In this document: positions 19,838 through 31,058 of the stretch, one piece after another
Position numbering within the stretch: position 1 is the stretch's first letter
Layout of the letters: each line of letters begins with the position of its first letter
Assembly (NCBI GenBank): GCA_018398585.1
Contig: JAGTTD010000009.1
Location: forward strand, 11,723,193-11,787,192
From: Simmondsia chinensis
Lineage: Eukaryota > Streptophyta > Magnoliopsida > Caryophyllales > Simmondsiaceae
Length of the DNA: 64,000 nucleotides
Direction of reading: 5' to 3'
Notes under the pieces: generated by a model
What the model was told of the DNA's origin: nothing
The model's input: only the letters and a program-made list of their open reading frames with translations
The model's database searches: none
Position numbers and translations under genes: made by a program

Positions 19838-20870
19838 CTCCTTTTATCGGGCATCTCAATTTAGCCAAAAAAAAAAAAAAAGGAGAGGTTTGGGTTACTC
19901 ATGTCAAGAAGAAAATAATTTTTTTCATTTGGCTTCTTCGGTCTACATTGGTTTCGTCTTTTGTGATTAGAATTTCTATGTTTATTCATATGGTTTCTTT
20001 TAAGAATTTGACTCATATCCCACATGCCTTTTCCCATTTGACTGATTGGCGACAGCCATGGCTCAGCATGAGCCTGTCTAGATGACCTAGCGTCGGGACA
20101 GGGTGAAATTGCTGGGGCTTCGGCAATTGGATAAGTCTTAACTACCCTAGCTGTTTGCTTATTGTTTCTTTTATTTGTCTATTAAGTCTATGAATGTGGT
20201 CGTAAATACAAATTCAAACAAACATGCGAAAGGGACTCGCCGAAACTACAGAGCAAGTTAAAATTTCAAACTGCACGTCTTTGACCTCATCCACTCACCT
20301 TTTCGGAGAAAAGTAATGATGCTTTTGTTGTATCCAACTTCATTTGATGAACAGGTAGATTCTGCTTATGCTCCAATTGAGGACATCTTCATATTGTTTT
20401 GTGAATTTTTCAATATAGAAAATGACAGAAAGTTAAAAGCGATATGGACCTAACTCAAGTGGCATTTATAGTGACGGAGTAGGGCCCATAGATACCTTTC
20501 CTCGTACACTTGAAAGATAGGAACTAGGGTGGAGAAAAATGCGAGAACTCAGCAATCCATTTATAAGCTCGAGTCAATCAGATTTTTAGGCCCTACACTC
20601 TTGATTTAAAATAACTCGAATGAGTTAGAGACTAACAAAATTATGGTGGAACAAACCATATTTTTCATTGGATGATAACCAATGCAATTAAGGCCAAGCC
20701 ATGGCCGTCAAAGTCCTTAAATAATGACGCAAACCTAAGTTCACAACTTATTAGGCAGTGACAGCAGTGTTAAGACGAACGCAATCAAGATCACGTCTTG
20801 GCCGTCAAATCTTTAAACTAAAACCTCAATTCTTAACTTGCCGATTTTGGGAACAGATTAAATAAAGGAG
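19838..20870. other. unassigned region left of element G
   Basis: There is no ORF above 60 codons. Two similar stretches, GGCCGTCAAAGTCCTTAAA (20702) and GGCCGTCAAATCTTTAAA (20800), lie 100 bp apart, suggesting a small direct duplication. The left end of element G's 3' LTR may lie here but its terminus was not found. Confidence 0.4.
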
Positions 20871-21047
20871 TTCATACCTGAAATCTGATGAACTATATTA
20901 CTCTAATGGAAGCAAGTACAACAAGATCTATGCTAAGCTAACCTACGCTATGCTACTCCTAGATAAAAGTACAAGTGTGCTGCAAAGAAACTTGAAAGAG
21001 TTTGTATGAGAGGTGTTAGACACTTCTACAACTATAATAGCATACGT

Positions 21048-21055
21048 TATTTATA
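21048..21055 (-). promoter_or_regulatory. candidate TATA box, minus strand
   Basis: TATAAATA on the minus strand, in a context like an LTR promoter. No start site can be assigned. Confidence 0.4.
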
Positions 21056-21667
21056 GAAAAAGGAAATAATTGTTGGTCCCTAATTCCATGGCATTTTCTT
21101 CTGGCCTCGAAGCTCCTTTGGAATGTGAATGGGAAGTGAATGTGCCCTAAATTGATGTTCTAGAGTGTATTTATTGAAGCCCATGTCTGTATTTTCATTA
21201 GAGTCCCTACTAGATGCCCCACGTTCTTTTGGATAGGCTTGAGACTTATGCCTCTGAAATTGCTCTCTAGTAACTGCCTCAAGCTTGGAAACCACCTGTT
21301 TTGCAACCATATAGGAAGTCCCTTGAGCTTGGGCTCCTTTTATCCCCTCAACCATCTCGAGCCTTGAGTGGTTCCCTTGTTAGGGTTTTATACTCCTTAA
21401 CCAACTGGGCTCGTGACACTATTACTCTAGAATCTAAATGCCTTACCTCCCTCGACAAGAGTCTCACGAGACAAGTGCGTGGTACTTTGCTCAAAATTGC
21501 GTTGTCCCAACTTCCTCTAGTTTTGGGTGTAAACAAATGCCCCTTTTAGCCATTGGTAATTTCATGTTTGCAACAGGTAAAAATTTTGCTTGATTTGACC
21601 TCTAACAGCTATAGGGAGCTTGAGTGAAAACTGTTTGGTGTTTTACATTACTTTGTTACTGCGTGCC

Positions 21668-21675
21668 TATAAATA
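21668..21675 (+). promoter_or_regulatory. candidate TATA box, plus strand
   Basis: CCTATAAATATG is followed about 30 nt later by ATCACTTTTTCTTTG and a CTCTCTTC tract, like a plant Pol II start region. It faces away from the pol genes of G and may belong to a different, unrecognised element. Confidence 0.4.
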
Positions 21676-23061
21676 TGAAAGTTAGGGCTTCAAAACATCA
21701 CTTTTTCTTTGTGCTCTCTCTTCATTGTAATCAAACAATCAAAAACACTTGCCTTCTTCCTTTGATTTCTTCAATCTCTGTTGCTGATTTGTTCCTTGCA
21801 TCTGGAGATTCTTTAAGACCACAATAAAAGGGATCAAATCTCTTATGATGTCTCTACCTCAATTCCTTGGGCTGATAGCCCTGTTGAGCTATTGGCATTT
21901 CTAGTTCAATAAGTTGTTTCAATGGACATAGACGAGTTCCATACCTCCACTGACCTCAAAACCCTCAAGGAAATTCTCCCTTGGATGTTGAAACTAACAA
22001 ACCATGTACCCTTAGGTTAGTCTCTCATTCTTCTGTTAAAAGGCCTCCTGACAGGTTTTTGCTTCTACTGTCTGTGTCCGTAGGTTTCTTCAGAAAAAAG
22101 CATACCAACAAAGATCTTCCCACAAATGAATCGGGTGGGCAATCTCTTGCCGTGCATGAATTGGGTGACAACCTTCCAACACTCCCAAAATTTTCAACCT
22201 TAAGTCTATACCATGATGGTTCACAAGGTATTCATAGGCGACTCTCCTTATAATCAAAGATAGCTTTCAACCTACCATACACCTCGCCTATTGAACCTTT
22301 GAAATTTCCTTAAGAAATCTAATGCGGGCACTGAGTAACACCATGTATTTTCCTAAGGACCTATAGGCATCAAAGTCTCACTTTTTATGATATGTGAAGC
22401 ATCTCCTCAAAGAGGTAAGTAGGCGTTTCCCCAAACTTTGCCATACCTTTAGGACCTTAAGGTAACAGTAATGCGACTATGTTCCTTTCAAACTTTCAAG
22501 AAATTCCCTGAACTTCAAAATAGGAAGATTTAAATAGGCAACAGTTCGAGAAACCATCTAGGATACCAACCGGTTACCGTCCACAGGGGCATCCATAGAA
22601 AAGTCCTTAGTTAGGACTAGGAATCAACTATTCTAATGTTGAATAGAAGTGTTTTGGCTATACAAGCATCTTACTTGTATTGTTTTTACTTGCCATGTAC
22701 TCCTTTGAACTTCTTAATGAAGTACGCATTTTGTTGAATACATCTCTCATTTTGGTAGTTCCTTTTGTTTATTTTTCTTTTACTTCAGGATCATTGAGTT
22801 GATACTCAAGACATGTATATTAAAACTGGGTCCACAATTTGAGGAATCTAAATTTAAGAACTTCCTCGTTAGAATCCTAAAGTGAAGGAATATATTTCTT
22901 AAGGAACCTTCCATTAATGGCCCTTGGATGAGTTCTTTCCTCTAGGCCTTGGAGTAAGTAAGCATTTCCTCCAAAAATCTCTATAACTCTGAATGGGCCT
23001 TCTGTGTTGGGGATCATTTCCTAAAGACATGATTTTTTTGTCCAATGGGCAACACCACTTT

Positions 23062-23421
23062 CTAGACTGAGTCCCCCAAATAAAAGGACCTAGGCTTGAC
23101 CTTCATGTTGTAGGCTTTAGCCATCCTCTTCTCTTGCTTTTCTAGTTTATGAAGGGTTTCTAGCCTAACTTGGTCCAAGTTAGTTAACTCGTCTATCATA
23201 ACCTCATATTGAAATTCAAAAAACTTCCCTTGATGAGCAAACCTATTAAATTGAACCATGATTTCAATTGGATGTACAACATCATGACCATACGTTAAAT
23301 GTGAGGGGGTTGTCCTAGTTGCATCACATTTGGACATTCTATTGGCTCAAAGGGTATCAAGTAGCAACTCATGCCACATTCTATGCTTATCTTCAATCAT
23401 TTTCACTGCATTTGCCTTTAA
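23062..23421 (-). pseudogene. integrase C-terminal region of G
   Basis: The translation reads TPSHLTYGHDVVHPIEIMV, then a helical DQVRLETLHKLEKQEKRMAKAYN and KPRSFYLGDSVWK. This is the standard GPF/Y-side end of a plant gypsy integrase, where LVWK begins the SH3-like fold. The frame continues with stops to about 22900. It is separated from the core by the SINE insertion at 23422-24623. Confidence 0.85.
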
Positions 23422-23429
23422 AATCTTAT

Positions 23430-23512
23430 AAGAAGTCCGAAGTTAAGCGTGCTAGGGCGAGAGTAGTACCGAGAAGGGTGATCTTCTAGGAAGTCCTAGT
23501 GTCGTCAACCCT
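23430..23512 (+). pseudogene. 5S rRNA-like segment (head of the SINE)
   Basis: The segment starting AAGTCCGAAGTTAAGCGTGC follows plant 5S rRNA from about nucleotide 41 to near the 3' end with roughly ten substitutions. It keeps the A box region (GTTAAGCGTGCT), the intermediate element and the C box region (AAGGGTGATCTTCTAGGAAG) of the Pol III internal promoter. The first 40 nt of 5S are absent. It is not a 5S gene: there is no T-run terminator at the right place and it runs into SINE body. Confidence 0.85.
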
Positions 23513-23586
23513 ATAGGGTTGGGGGTCCTTAGAAATAGCCTTATGGCAGGGTTACACTCTGAAGGAGCAAGGCTAAATACATCCAC

Positions 23587-24527
23587 CTAGGGGTGCACAC
23601 GGTCCGGTTTGGCAGTTTATGGTTACCAAACCGGACCAAACCGTAAAAATACGGTTTGAAAATTTTCTAAGCCAAAACTAAACCGTTTTATCTCAAAAAC
23701 CAAACCGGACTAAACCGTAATTCTAGTCCGGTCCAGTCCGGTTTATGATCTTAACCATTATAATATAAAAATTGTTATTAACACTAATATAAACATAATT
23801 TGATCAATATTAAAATAATCATTAACTACAAAAACATAAAAAAAATGTGAAAACTTTACTTCTTTTCCTAATTAATAGTATAATATATGTTTATACTACA
23901 CAAACAAAAACTATGAACAACATATAAAATTAGTTTTTTAAATTCAGTAGTAACATTTTTTGGAAATTCAGCAATAACATTAGGTCTGTTAAAATTTTTG
24001 TTAAGTTGTTAATGAAATATTTAATAGTTTAGTCACAGATTGGATTAAATTGAATCAACGAGTAAATATTACTTGCATCTAATATGATTCTGTCGTTAAA
24101 AATTACATCATTACCTTAAGTTAAATTTGACCAAATAACTAAATTGACATAATCTAAATTATAAAGGGACTAAATTGACATAATTAAAAGTATAAGGCTT
24201 AAGTTGACAAGATCAGAAATGTACAAAGGCCTTTGGTGTAAATAATCCTAATTATTTTTATCGAGTTATCAAGTAAATTTTGCCACTAATATAACTTGTT
24301 ATGATTTTGATGATGTAAATAATCATTGGATTCTTTAGTTTATGATTTTTATGGTTTATGGTTTAAGTTTGGTTTTAAACCAAATCTAAACCGTAAATCC
24401 TAATAACCAAAGTTTCTTAAACCAAACCATAATTTTTCAAACCATAAACCAAATTAACCAAACCAAACCGTAATTTACGGTTTGGTTCTGTTTGGATTAT
24501 GGTATAAACCGTATTTTGCACACCCCC
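23587..24527. mobile_element. non-autonomous hAT-type element (941 bp)
   Basis: It is flanked by the perfect 8-bp duplication ACATCCAC (23579-23586, 24528-24535), the hAT target size. Its ends read CTAGGGGTGCACACGG and, on the other strand, GGGGGTGTGCAAAATACGG, matching the usual hAT CTAGGGGTG terminus. Both subterminal regions are packed with AAACCG/CGGTTT motifs in both orientations, and the centre is AT-rich and non-coding. It needs a transposase in trans. Confidence 0.9.
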
Positions 24528-24724
24528 ACATCCACCTCCCTAGACTCCGCTTAGGCAGGAGCCCTTGAGGTACTAGGTCTGTTGTTGTTGTTGCTGCTGT
24601 TGTTGTCGTTGTTGTAATCTTATTGATAGATTCTACCTAGCTATTTGTGTGACCATAATAATGAGTTATCTCAATGTTAAAACTATTGGTAACTCTTAAC
24701 CTTAGCTCCATTGAATACTTTAGC

Positions 24725-25132
24725 TTAGTCCATAGTTATGGTTTCTAGGATTCGAAACCTACGTCGAATATATTCTTTAATAAAATAAATCACACCTTGC
24801 TGATTGATGTTCCTATACAGCTTAGCCTTCACCCATTTTGTGAAATGATCTGCGGCCAGGAGTATAGAAGAAAGTTTCTTGCTAGAAGGAGGTTTAATAT
24901 CTCCTATGATATCCATTACCCTTCCTTGGAAGGGCCATCGTTTAACAATGGCATGCCTATCAGCAGTAGGGACCCCTTGTACATGACCATGCCTTTGGCA
25001 TGCTCTGCATCCATTGGCATACTTGATATAATCGTCCATCATTGATGGCCAATAACAGTTGTAATGCCTGATGAGCCAGGCTCCAACGACAAGTAGCATT
25101 GCTTTGCCTAAGTCCAAACACTTAAGAAGCAC
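24725..25132 (-). pseudogene. integrase zinc finger and core of G
   Basis: A zinc-binding motif is visible (RHYNCYWPSMMDDYIKYANG followed by CRACQRHG), then the core start with GRVMDIIGDIKPPSSKK and LAADHFTKWVKAKLY. These correspond to the first catalytic Asp region (usually WGMDIIGPL, here MDIIGDI) and the DYFTKW motif (here DHFTKW). The frame stops at 24725 (TAG after ILETITMD), before the second Asp and Glu, so it is inactive. Confidence 0.88.
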
Positions 25133-25863
25133 TCCAATAGCGTTCCCTTACTACAATTCTCTAGATTCATCATCAAGATAGAATTTCACTTTCATATTTA
25201 TGGCCATGGCATATGCACGAGGGTTTTTAGAGTCATCCATCAAACTTTTCCCCCAATCCTCACATTGACTTATGATAGATTGATGCGCCTCAAAGTAATC
25301 CAAGTGTTCACTTGTAACTGCTGTGTTTTAAGAATTGAAGGACTCTGTGAATTCTAGGTCATGGTCTAAAACCTTAATCTTAATGACCATGGTTTCTTTA
25401 TACCACGTCCTAGGTAATTTATATCCAGAGGCTAATTGGATCAAGTCATTGGCTGCCTTATTCTATTTTCTAGGTATGTGTTCAAATTGGACATAGGCAA
25501 ACCTGCTCAATAGCTGTTGAACTATTAAGATTTATTTAGTCGGGGTATCAGTTAAACACTAAAACTCCCTTTTTACAAGGCATATGACCAACTATGAATC
25601 CCCTTTTATGATAACATTAGGGACTTACAGTTCAAGGAGAGTCTGTAGGCCTATAAATAACGCCGCATACTTTGCCATCTTGTTGGAACACCTACCAACC
25701 ATAGTGACCTCCAACTTAGTAACGATCCCATCAAGGGACTCAATAATAATTCCAACTCCAGCATTTGAATTGGTCCTTGATCCATGAAAATAAAGCTTCT
25801 AAGCGAAGAGCTTTATTACATGGAGCTGATTTGGCTCAAAATCTACGTCTGTTTGAATGTTTG
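25133..25863 (-). pseudogene. second RNase H-like domain of G
   Basis: On the minus strand several open pieces show GSRTNSNAGVGIIIESLDG, MAKYAALFIGLQTLLEL and VIIKGDS. These are the first Asp/beta-hairpin, Glu helix and DS motifs of the archaeal-type RNase H found in Tat gypsy elements. The motif FHGSRTNSNAG has H in place of the usual catalytic D. The domain is broken by in-frame stops, and the F insertion lies just upstream. Confidence 0.75.
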
Positions 25864-26409
25864 TGATGCAGCACACTTAATGGCATAGAATTAATCCTAT
25901 TCCACATTAGAGAATAGAAGAATCAAACTAACAATTGGAATTTTCTTAAAATTGAAGTCTACCTAAATGAAGCTAGTCTTCCCCTTTATATAGAAGAGGA
26001 ATTACAAAATCCAAAATTCAAATTCAAAATCAAATAAATTAAGAATAAAGCTAAAAAAGGACAGAATCGAAAACCGCTTCTAAAATCTCGGCCAAAACTC
26101 TAAAAATCACGCCTTCAATCTATTTTGCCACGTCTTCCTCTCCAGCTGCGAACCACCCTTGGCGCCAACTACGCTAATGCCACATACTACTATTGCTAGA
26201 GCCTTGTCCTGTCTTGAAGCCCCGTGTCTACATTTTCACAAATCGTGCACCCGCCAAACAAGTACCCTGCAAAGCAATGCACCAATTACGGATGTGAGGC
26301 CGCCTATTCCCGTATACCCTTGGCGTCTTCACTCCCCCCGTTCCCGGCTCGTCTGCCTCGACCCGTTTGGCCCGCTTAACCTGCCAAATGTTATTTGGCG
26401 ACTGCATCA
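25864..26409 (-). repeat. 3' LTR of F
   Basis: 546 bp. It lacks about 75 bp present near the left end of the partner at 28118-28738. A minus-strand TATATAAA-type box lies near 25985-25993. Plus-strand ORFs here are LTR shadows. Confidence 0.85.
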
Positions 26410-26611
26410 TTGACTTTGGCCTAGAGAGAATTTGCCCTTGAATTCTCAATGGGGTCTTCTTGTTCAATCTAGTAACACGAAGCTGCTTCACAACATCGGC
26501 CAGCCTTTCTTAACTCTTAGCCGCCATGCACTTCCCGATGTTTGTTTTCGTCTTCCTTGGCCATGGTTACGTGAACTCCTAGAGTGTCTCTTGGATTCTT
26601 TCCATCTGCTC

Positions 26612-27067
26612 TTACTTTAGCAACAAGTTCTTCTTTTGGGAAATCTCCGTTACCGCCAATTTTGCTTTTGGTGCTTCGTTGCCCACTCCTTCTTTGTATG
26701 CGTCTTCTACCGCCATGGTTGAACCTCTGTTCTTGTCAATGCCTTTGGCCAACAATGTCTTGACTGGAGGCTTCTCGTCCTGACTCTTCTCTGGTTGAGG
26801 CGTTGCGTCCTTCTTAAGTAGCAAGACAATCCTTGTGTTCCCAAACATGAAGCTGTAGGCATTCCGTCTTCATTCATGGTTGGCACCTCTATAAAATTGC
26901 CACTGTCGCCCCAATAGCAGATGGTAGGCCATAGTCAACACGTCACACCAAGCATTGTCTTTGTACCTTGCCCTAATTGAAAAGTGGATCGGGCATCGTT
27001 TTGAGACTGTTACTCGGTTTCTCTTCTTGAACCAAGCTAGCTTATACGAGTTCAGATGGTCTTCCAT
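26612..27067 (-). pseudogene. protease region of F
   Basis: The 26870-27067 frame includes YKLAWFKKRNRVTVSKRCPIHF-like sequence followed by YKDNAWCDV and HLLLGRQWQF. This is the protease C-terminal half of chromovirus-type gypsy elements (usually YKLGWIKKG ... VSKRCLVSFSIG ... VWCDVVPMDACHLLLGRPWQ). The 26612-26848 frame is a charged linker with AKAKLAVTEI-like sequence that in complete elements precedes RT. The DTGA active site is not in frame. The RT that should follow is absent. Confidence 0.7.
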
Positions 27068-27689
27068 CTTTAGCCCAAGTTTCTACAAGCCTCCCCGATG
27101 CCCCATCTCTCCACCTTTAAAGCAACAGATGCGAGAACTACTCATCAAGTCCTTTTCGGTGCTGATGGTAAACAATTTTCCACACGGAGCTGGTTGGCTG
27201 ATACCTAAGTATGATCACGCCTAGTTTCCTGAATGATAATGGTGCCGCCAACTTGATGACACCTTTGTTGTTTCTGCATGGCTGTTGCTCTCTGGCTTGC
27301 CTACAAGATGGTGAAGATATCAAACATGTTCGGCACACCTTGAATGGACTCCCATAGCCCCCCAATGTACCTATCCACCAATTGTTCTTGTGACTCCGCC
27401 AAGTCGTTCCTAGTGATTACAGCATAGAAGTCAGTCAGTATTCCTCTATGGTCCAAGATCCTTAGCGCGAGCTCTAAAGTTGCTGATATGAGATCTTGGC
27501 GTGATTATGAAGCAAGAAGGCCTCTCAGATATTTCTTCAACTTCTCCCAAGTTTTTATTCTTGACTTCCCTTGTCAAAACCACGAGTGCTTCTACTATTG
27601 CCACCAAGCGGCAGCTCATCCCCGAAACTGTGTGGATACTAGTGGTGCCTGCTTCTTCTTTGGAACCCCCTTGAACACGAGGATTTCCT

Positions 27690-28086
27690 CTACTGTCGCC
27701 AACCAGTTCCGAACCTCGTCTGGGTTCTTACCGCCATCAAACTCTGGTACCTCCACCCAAAGCCCAGACTCGCACCTCCGATCATCTTGATCGTCAAGGT
27801 AGCCGGTATTGACGTGTCTTCACCTAGGCCTATGATCCAGTATCTCCTCATCCAAAAATTGATTTTGGACACCTTCCTTTGCCTCTTCATGGATAGCGCC
27901 CGGTGCTAAGAGGCTTTGGGGTAGGGATCCCAGTGTAAGATCAGGATTCGCCCCGAGTTGAATCAAGCATTGGTTGATTAGCTGGAATTTCTCCTCCAAT
28001 TCCTCTTCTCTCCTTTTGGTTCGCTGATGTCGGTTATGGTCAACAACGTCATCGATGGTGGCGTTCCTTTGTCGTCTCAGGGCCAT
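27690..28086 (-). pseudogene. gag of F
   Basis: The start at 28086 gives MALRRQRNATIDDVVDHN, then an RTKRREEELEEKFQLIN coiled segment. A second frame (27690-27890) carries the LGFGWRYQSLMAVRTQTRF part, equivalent to the usual RVEVPEFDGxxNPDEF motif in a shifted frame. Gag is therefore frameshifted and truncated. It lies directly after the primer site, as expected. Confidence 0.7.
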
Positions 28087-28117
28087 CTTCGAGAACGTTC
28101 TAAGCTCTGATAACAAT

Positions 28118-28738
28118 TGATGTAGCACGCGTAATGCGATAATAGGGGTACGGCAATGTTCAACGGCCTTCCCTTTGAATTTTATTAATTGATAACAAAA
28201 TTACAAAGAGGAAAGATAGAATTCATCCTATCTCACATTAGAGAATAGAAGAATCAAACTAACAATCAAAATTTTCTCAAAATCAAAGTCTACCTAAACC
28301 TAGCTAGTCTTCCCCTTTATATAAAAGAGGAATTGCAGAATTCAAAATTCAAATTTAAAATCAAATAAATTCAGAATAAAGCTAAAAAATGGAAAGAATC
28401 GAAAACCACTCCTAAAATCTCAGCCAAAACTCCCAAAATCACGTCTTCAATCTGTTTTGACCATGTCTTCCTCTACAACTGCGAACCACACTTGGCACCA
28501 ACTACTCTTATGTCGTGTACTACTACCGTAGACTTGTCGCATCTTGAAGCCTCGTGTCTTCATTTTCAACATTCATGCACCCACCAACCAAGTACCCTGC
28601 TAAGCAATGCGCCAATTACGAATATGATGCGGCCTTTTCCTCTATACCCTTGGCATCTTAACCTGCCCATTCCCGACTCGCCTGCCTCAACCCGTTTGGC
28701 CTGTTTAACCCGGCTAATGTTATTTGGTGGCTGCATCA
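28118..28738 (-). repeat. 5' LTR of F
   Basis: 621 bp. It pairs with 25864-26409 and adjoins the primer site at about 28100-28117. Confidence 0.88.
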
Positions 28739-29302
28739 ATTTGGTTGGTCAACTTAAAAGTTTGCTAGGGCATGGCCTCTGACTGACTTTCGTGACACAA
28801 AAATTAATACAAACTGAAGTAGAGCAACACTTCACTTGTTTAACCTTTCTCTCATTAGAGGTCTATCTAGCATGTATTTAAGGACATCTGTTTAAGCAAC
28901 CACATACATAGTAAATGCTAAGAATTAATGTCTCAACTTTAGAGATGCAAAGAGTACAGATAGACACAATTTTCAATGGAGGAATATTTTATTTTCCCAT
29001 TCATTTTGAAAATGACTTCAATAAAACCAAGGCTATTCCAACCACTGCTTATTTTCCTGTGCAAACAAACAACCAATTAACTCATCACAAGCAAAGACAT
29101 AAATCTTCATCGTTTTTCCTTGCTTAGGTGGAATCAACACTAGCCACCTGATCAAGTATTTCTTGATGGCCCCAAAGGCATCTTGGCGTGGCTTCTTAGA
29201 CCTGAAGTCTTGCTTAGATTTCAGCCTCAGTAATGGAGAGATGACTTTGGTATTCCCTGTAACATTTGAAATGAAACATTTTAGGAAGTTAACCGGCCTC
29301 AA
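28739..29302 (-). pseudogene. RNase H region of G
   Basis: Peptides include FLKCFISNVTGNTKVISPLLRLK, KKPRQDAFGAIKKYLI and MKIYVFACDELIGCLFAQEN: the RT thumb and connection (LRRFIS) followed by the RNase H start (usually LYLAVSDHAVGSVLVQE). The catalytic Asp position reads ACDELIG. Stops follow and the rest is cut by element F at 28738. Confidence 0.8.
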
Positions 29303-29344
29303 GAAGAGTTGAAGGTCCTTTCCGCTTGAAACTATTTTAGCCTC

Positions 29345-29899
29345 TTAAATGGCCTTAGTTTTTTTTATATCAACCTCAATCCCCCTATAGTGTACTAAGA
29401 AACCAAGAAATTTCTCAATGCATATGCCAAAGGCACATTTTAGTAGATTCATCTTGAGGTGGTGGCTCCTCATTCTAAGGAACGTTCCTGTAAAGTCTTC
29501 TATGTGCTTAACTTGGGATTTTGATTTGACAATGATGTCATCTATATAGACTTCCATGGTCTTGCCAATGAGATCATGAAAGATCATGTTCATGGTTCTT
29601 CAGTAGGTGGCACCAGCATTGTTTAAACCAAATGCCATATCCACCCATTAAAAGCTCCCTATTAACACAGGGCATCTAAATATTATTTTGTGGGTATCCT
29701 CAGAAGCAATCACGACTTGGTAGTATCCACAGTAGCCATCCATAAAAAATAGGATGTCATGCCTCAAGGTTGAATCAATGAGGACATTAGCGATTGGCAT
29801 AAGGTTTTCATCCTTTAGAGTGGCCATAGTTACATCTCTTAAATCAATATAGACTCCAATTTTGCCTTTCTTTTTTGTAACGGGAACAATATTTTCCAA
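29345..29899 (-). pseudogene. reverse transcriptase of G
   Basis: Two frames cover the fingers and palm. 29648-29899 has NIVPVTKKKGKIGVYIDLRDV, LMPIANVLID and FMDGYCGYYQVVIA. 29345-29593 has the catalytic box VYIDDIIVKS (residues 15-24), then LKMNLLKCAFGI and FLGFLVHYRGIEVD. The YIDD box itself is intact, though a frameshift and an altered linker near 29600-29647 break the gene. It is one of the better preserved parts of G. Confidence 0.92.
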
Positions 29900-30830
29900 T
29901 CACTTAACATGCCTGGCCATTCTTATGAATTTTTCCTTTAAGGGTCTCTCAATCTCCTCTTTGACCAAATGTATCACCTCTTGGGACATTCTTACCCAGG
30001 CCTGAATTATGGGCCAGGAGCCTAACTTGAGGGGAAGCGTATGCTCAATGACTTTTCTATCTAGGCTAAGCATCTCATGATGGTCCCGGGTTAAGCAATC
30101 CCTGAACTCAAAAGGCAAGGTTAAATATTGCTTCCGCTACTCTTCAGAAAGCAGAGCGCTCTAATACGTGGGTCTTAAGGATTTTGTAGATCCCAAGTTA
30201 ACCTTTAGGATGCGGTCTTGAACTTCAGCTCTTAAATCCTACATCTTACTTGGTGCTGCTCTTAAGTCAGACAACTGGACTTTGAGGACACTTTTAGAGA
30301 CAACTGACTGCTCAGCCCATAGTTGATCCTTAACATGCCAAGCCACTAGCTTTGCAATGGCAAAGGAGATGGTCCTCTAGGCCTTTAATGGGAAGCCATG
30401 GCTCCCCCACATAAGGCTTCAGCTATGCCTTGAAGGTCCCCTTCATCAAGAAGGGTTCTCATGCATCCCCATAAGTCAAAGTCCTCTGACTCTAAATCAA
30501 TTTGATTGACTTCAGCTTCAATGAGCGGGCTATCAAGGGTGTCTATCCGTTCCCGATGTTGGGAAGTTTAGGGGGTGTTCCTCTTCACATCTAGTGGTCC
30601 CACGTAATCTTAGTAGAATTTTGCCTCAACATAGTTGGTGCAAATCATGAATGGCGTTTTATCTGCCATGACAACCTCATACTTATCATAGTTCTAGAAG
30701 ATTAACAACTAGTGAAGTGACGAAGGGATACAGTAATTAGCATTGAGCCAATCTCTTCCATGCAAAGCATTATAGCTTGAGGTAGTATCCACTATAAAGA
30801 AGGCTGTTAACTTGCTCAAACTGCTAATAG

Positions 30831-31058
30831 TTAACTAAACAGGGAGGACCTTTTAGGCTTAGTGGTGGCTCCCATAAAGCCACATATTTCCATCTTTGAA
30901 GTTCTCAAGTCATCTCGAGATTTACCAATGACCCCTAAAATATATGAAAGAAAGATATTGATGGCTATGTCATTATCCACCAAGACTCTATTCACCAAGA
31001 TGCCATCAAATTTGACTCTGATGTATAAAGGCTTGATGTTTCTATTGGTACTTACCAC
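30831..31058 (-). pseudogene. aspartic protease of G
   Basis: The sequence VKFDGILVNRVLVDNDIAINI corresponds to the plant gypsy retropepsin motif around VLVDSGSSADIL. The catalytic D-S/T-G reads D-N-D, so the active site is lost. A following LRTSKMEICGFMG resembles the usual LxGFNG flap. Confidence 0.75.

Larger units (their letters stand above)
20871..22850 (-). repeat. presumed 3' LTR and 3' untranslated part of gypsy element G
   Basis: The stretch follows the integrase end of G and has no pol homology. On the minus strand a TATAAATA box (21048-21055) is followed at plausible distance by a leader-like segment. On the plus strand another TATAAATA (21668-21675) is followed by a CT-rich start-like region. 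Short minus-strand ORFs (21080-21355, 21348-21536) are not recognised. TG...CA ends could not be placed because the 5' LTR of G is missing for comparison. Confidence 0.4.
23430..24615 (+). mobile_element. SINE with 5S rRNA-derived head and Au-type tail, split by a hAT element
   Basis: The SINE is flanked by the duplication AATCTTAT (23422-23429 and 24616-24623), inserted in the integrase of G. Its first about 80 nt match the 3' two thirds of plant 5S rRNA. A body with TTGGGGGTCCTTAG follows, then CCCTAGACTCCGC, GGCAGGAGCCC and a (TTG)n tail as in Au SINEs. Without the internal 941-bp hAT-type element it is about 237 nt. The shared body links it to the headless copies at 881 and 8779. Confidence 0.85.
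25864..28738 (-). mobile_element. gypsy element F: LTRs plus gag-protease only
   Basis: LTRs at 25864-26409 and 28118-28738 start TGATG and end CATCA. The flanks GTTTG and ATTTG differ by one base, giving an eroded 5-bp duplication. A primer site like initiator Met tRNA (TTGTTATCAGAGC on the minus strand) adjoins the right LTR, so the element reads leftward. The 1.7-kb interior holds gag and part of the protease but no RT, RNase H or integrase. It sits between the RNase H domains of G. Confidence 0.9.

Noticed and set aside
23440..23510. 5S rRNA gene
   Set aside because: Lacks the first 40 nt and a terminator, is mutated, runs directly into SINE body and lies between SINE target duplications.
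26159..26413. ORFs starting MAPTTLM at 26159 and 28492
   Set aside because: They lie in the two LTRs of element F on the wrong strand; the similarity is simply the LTR repeat.
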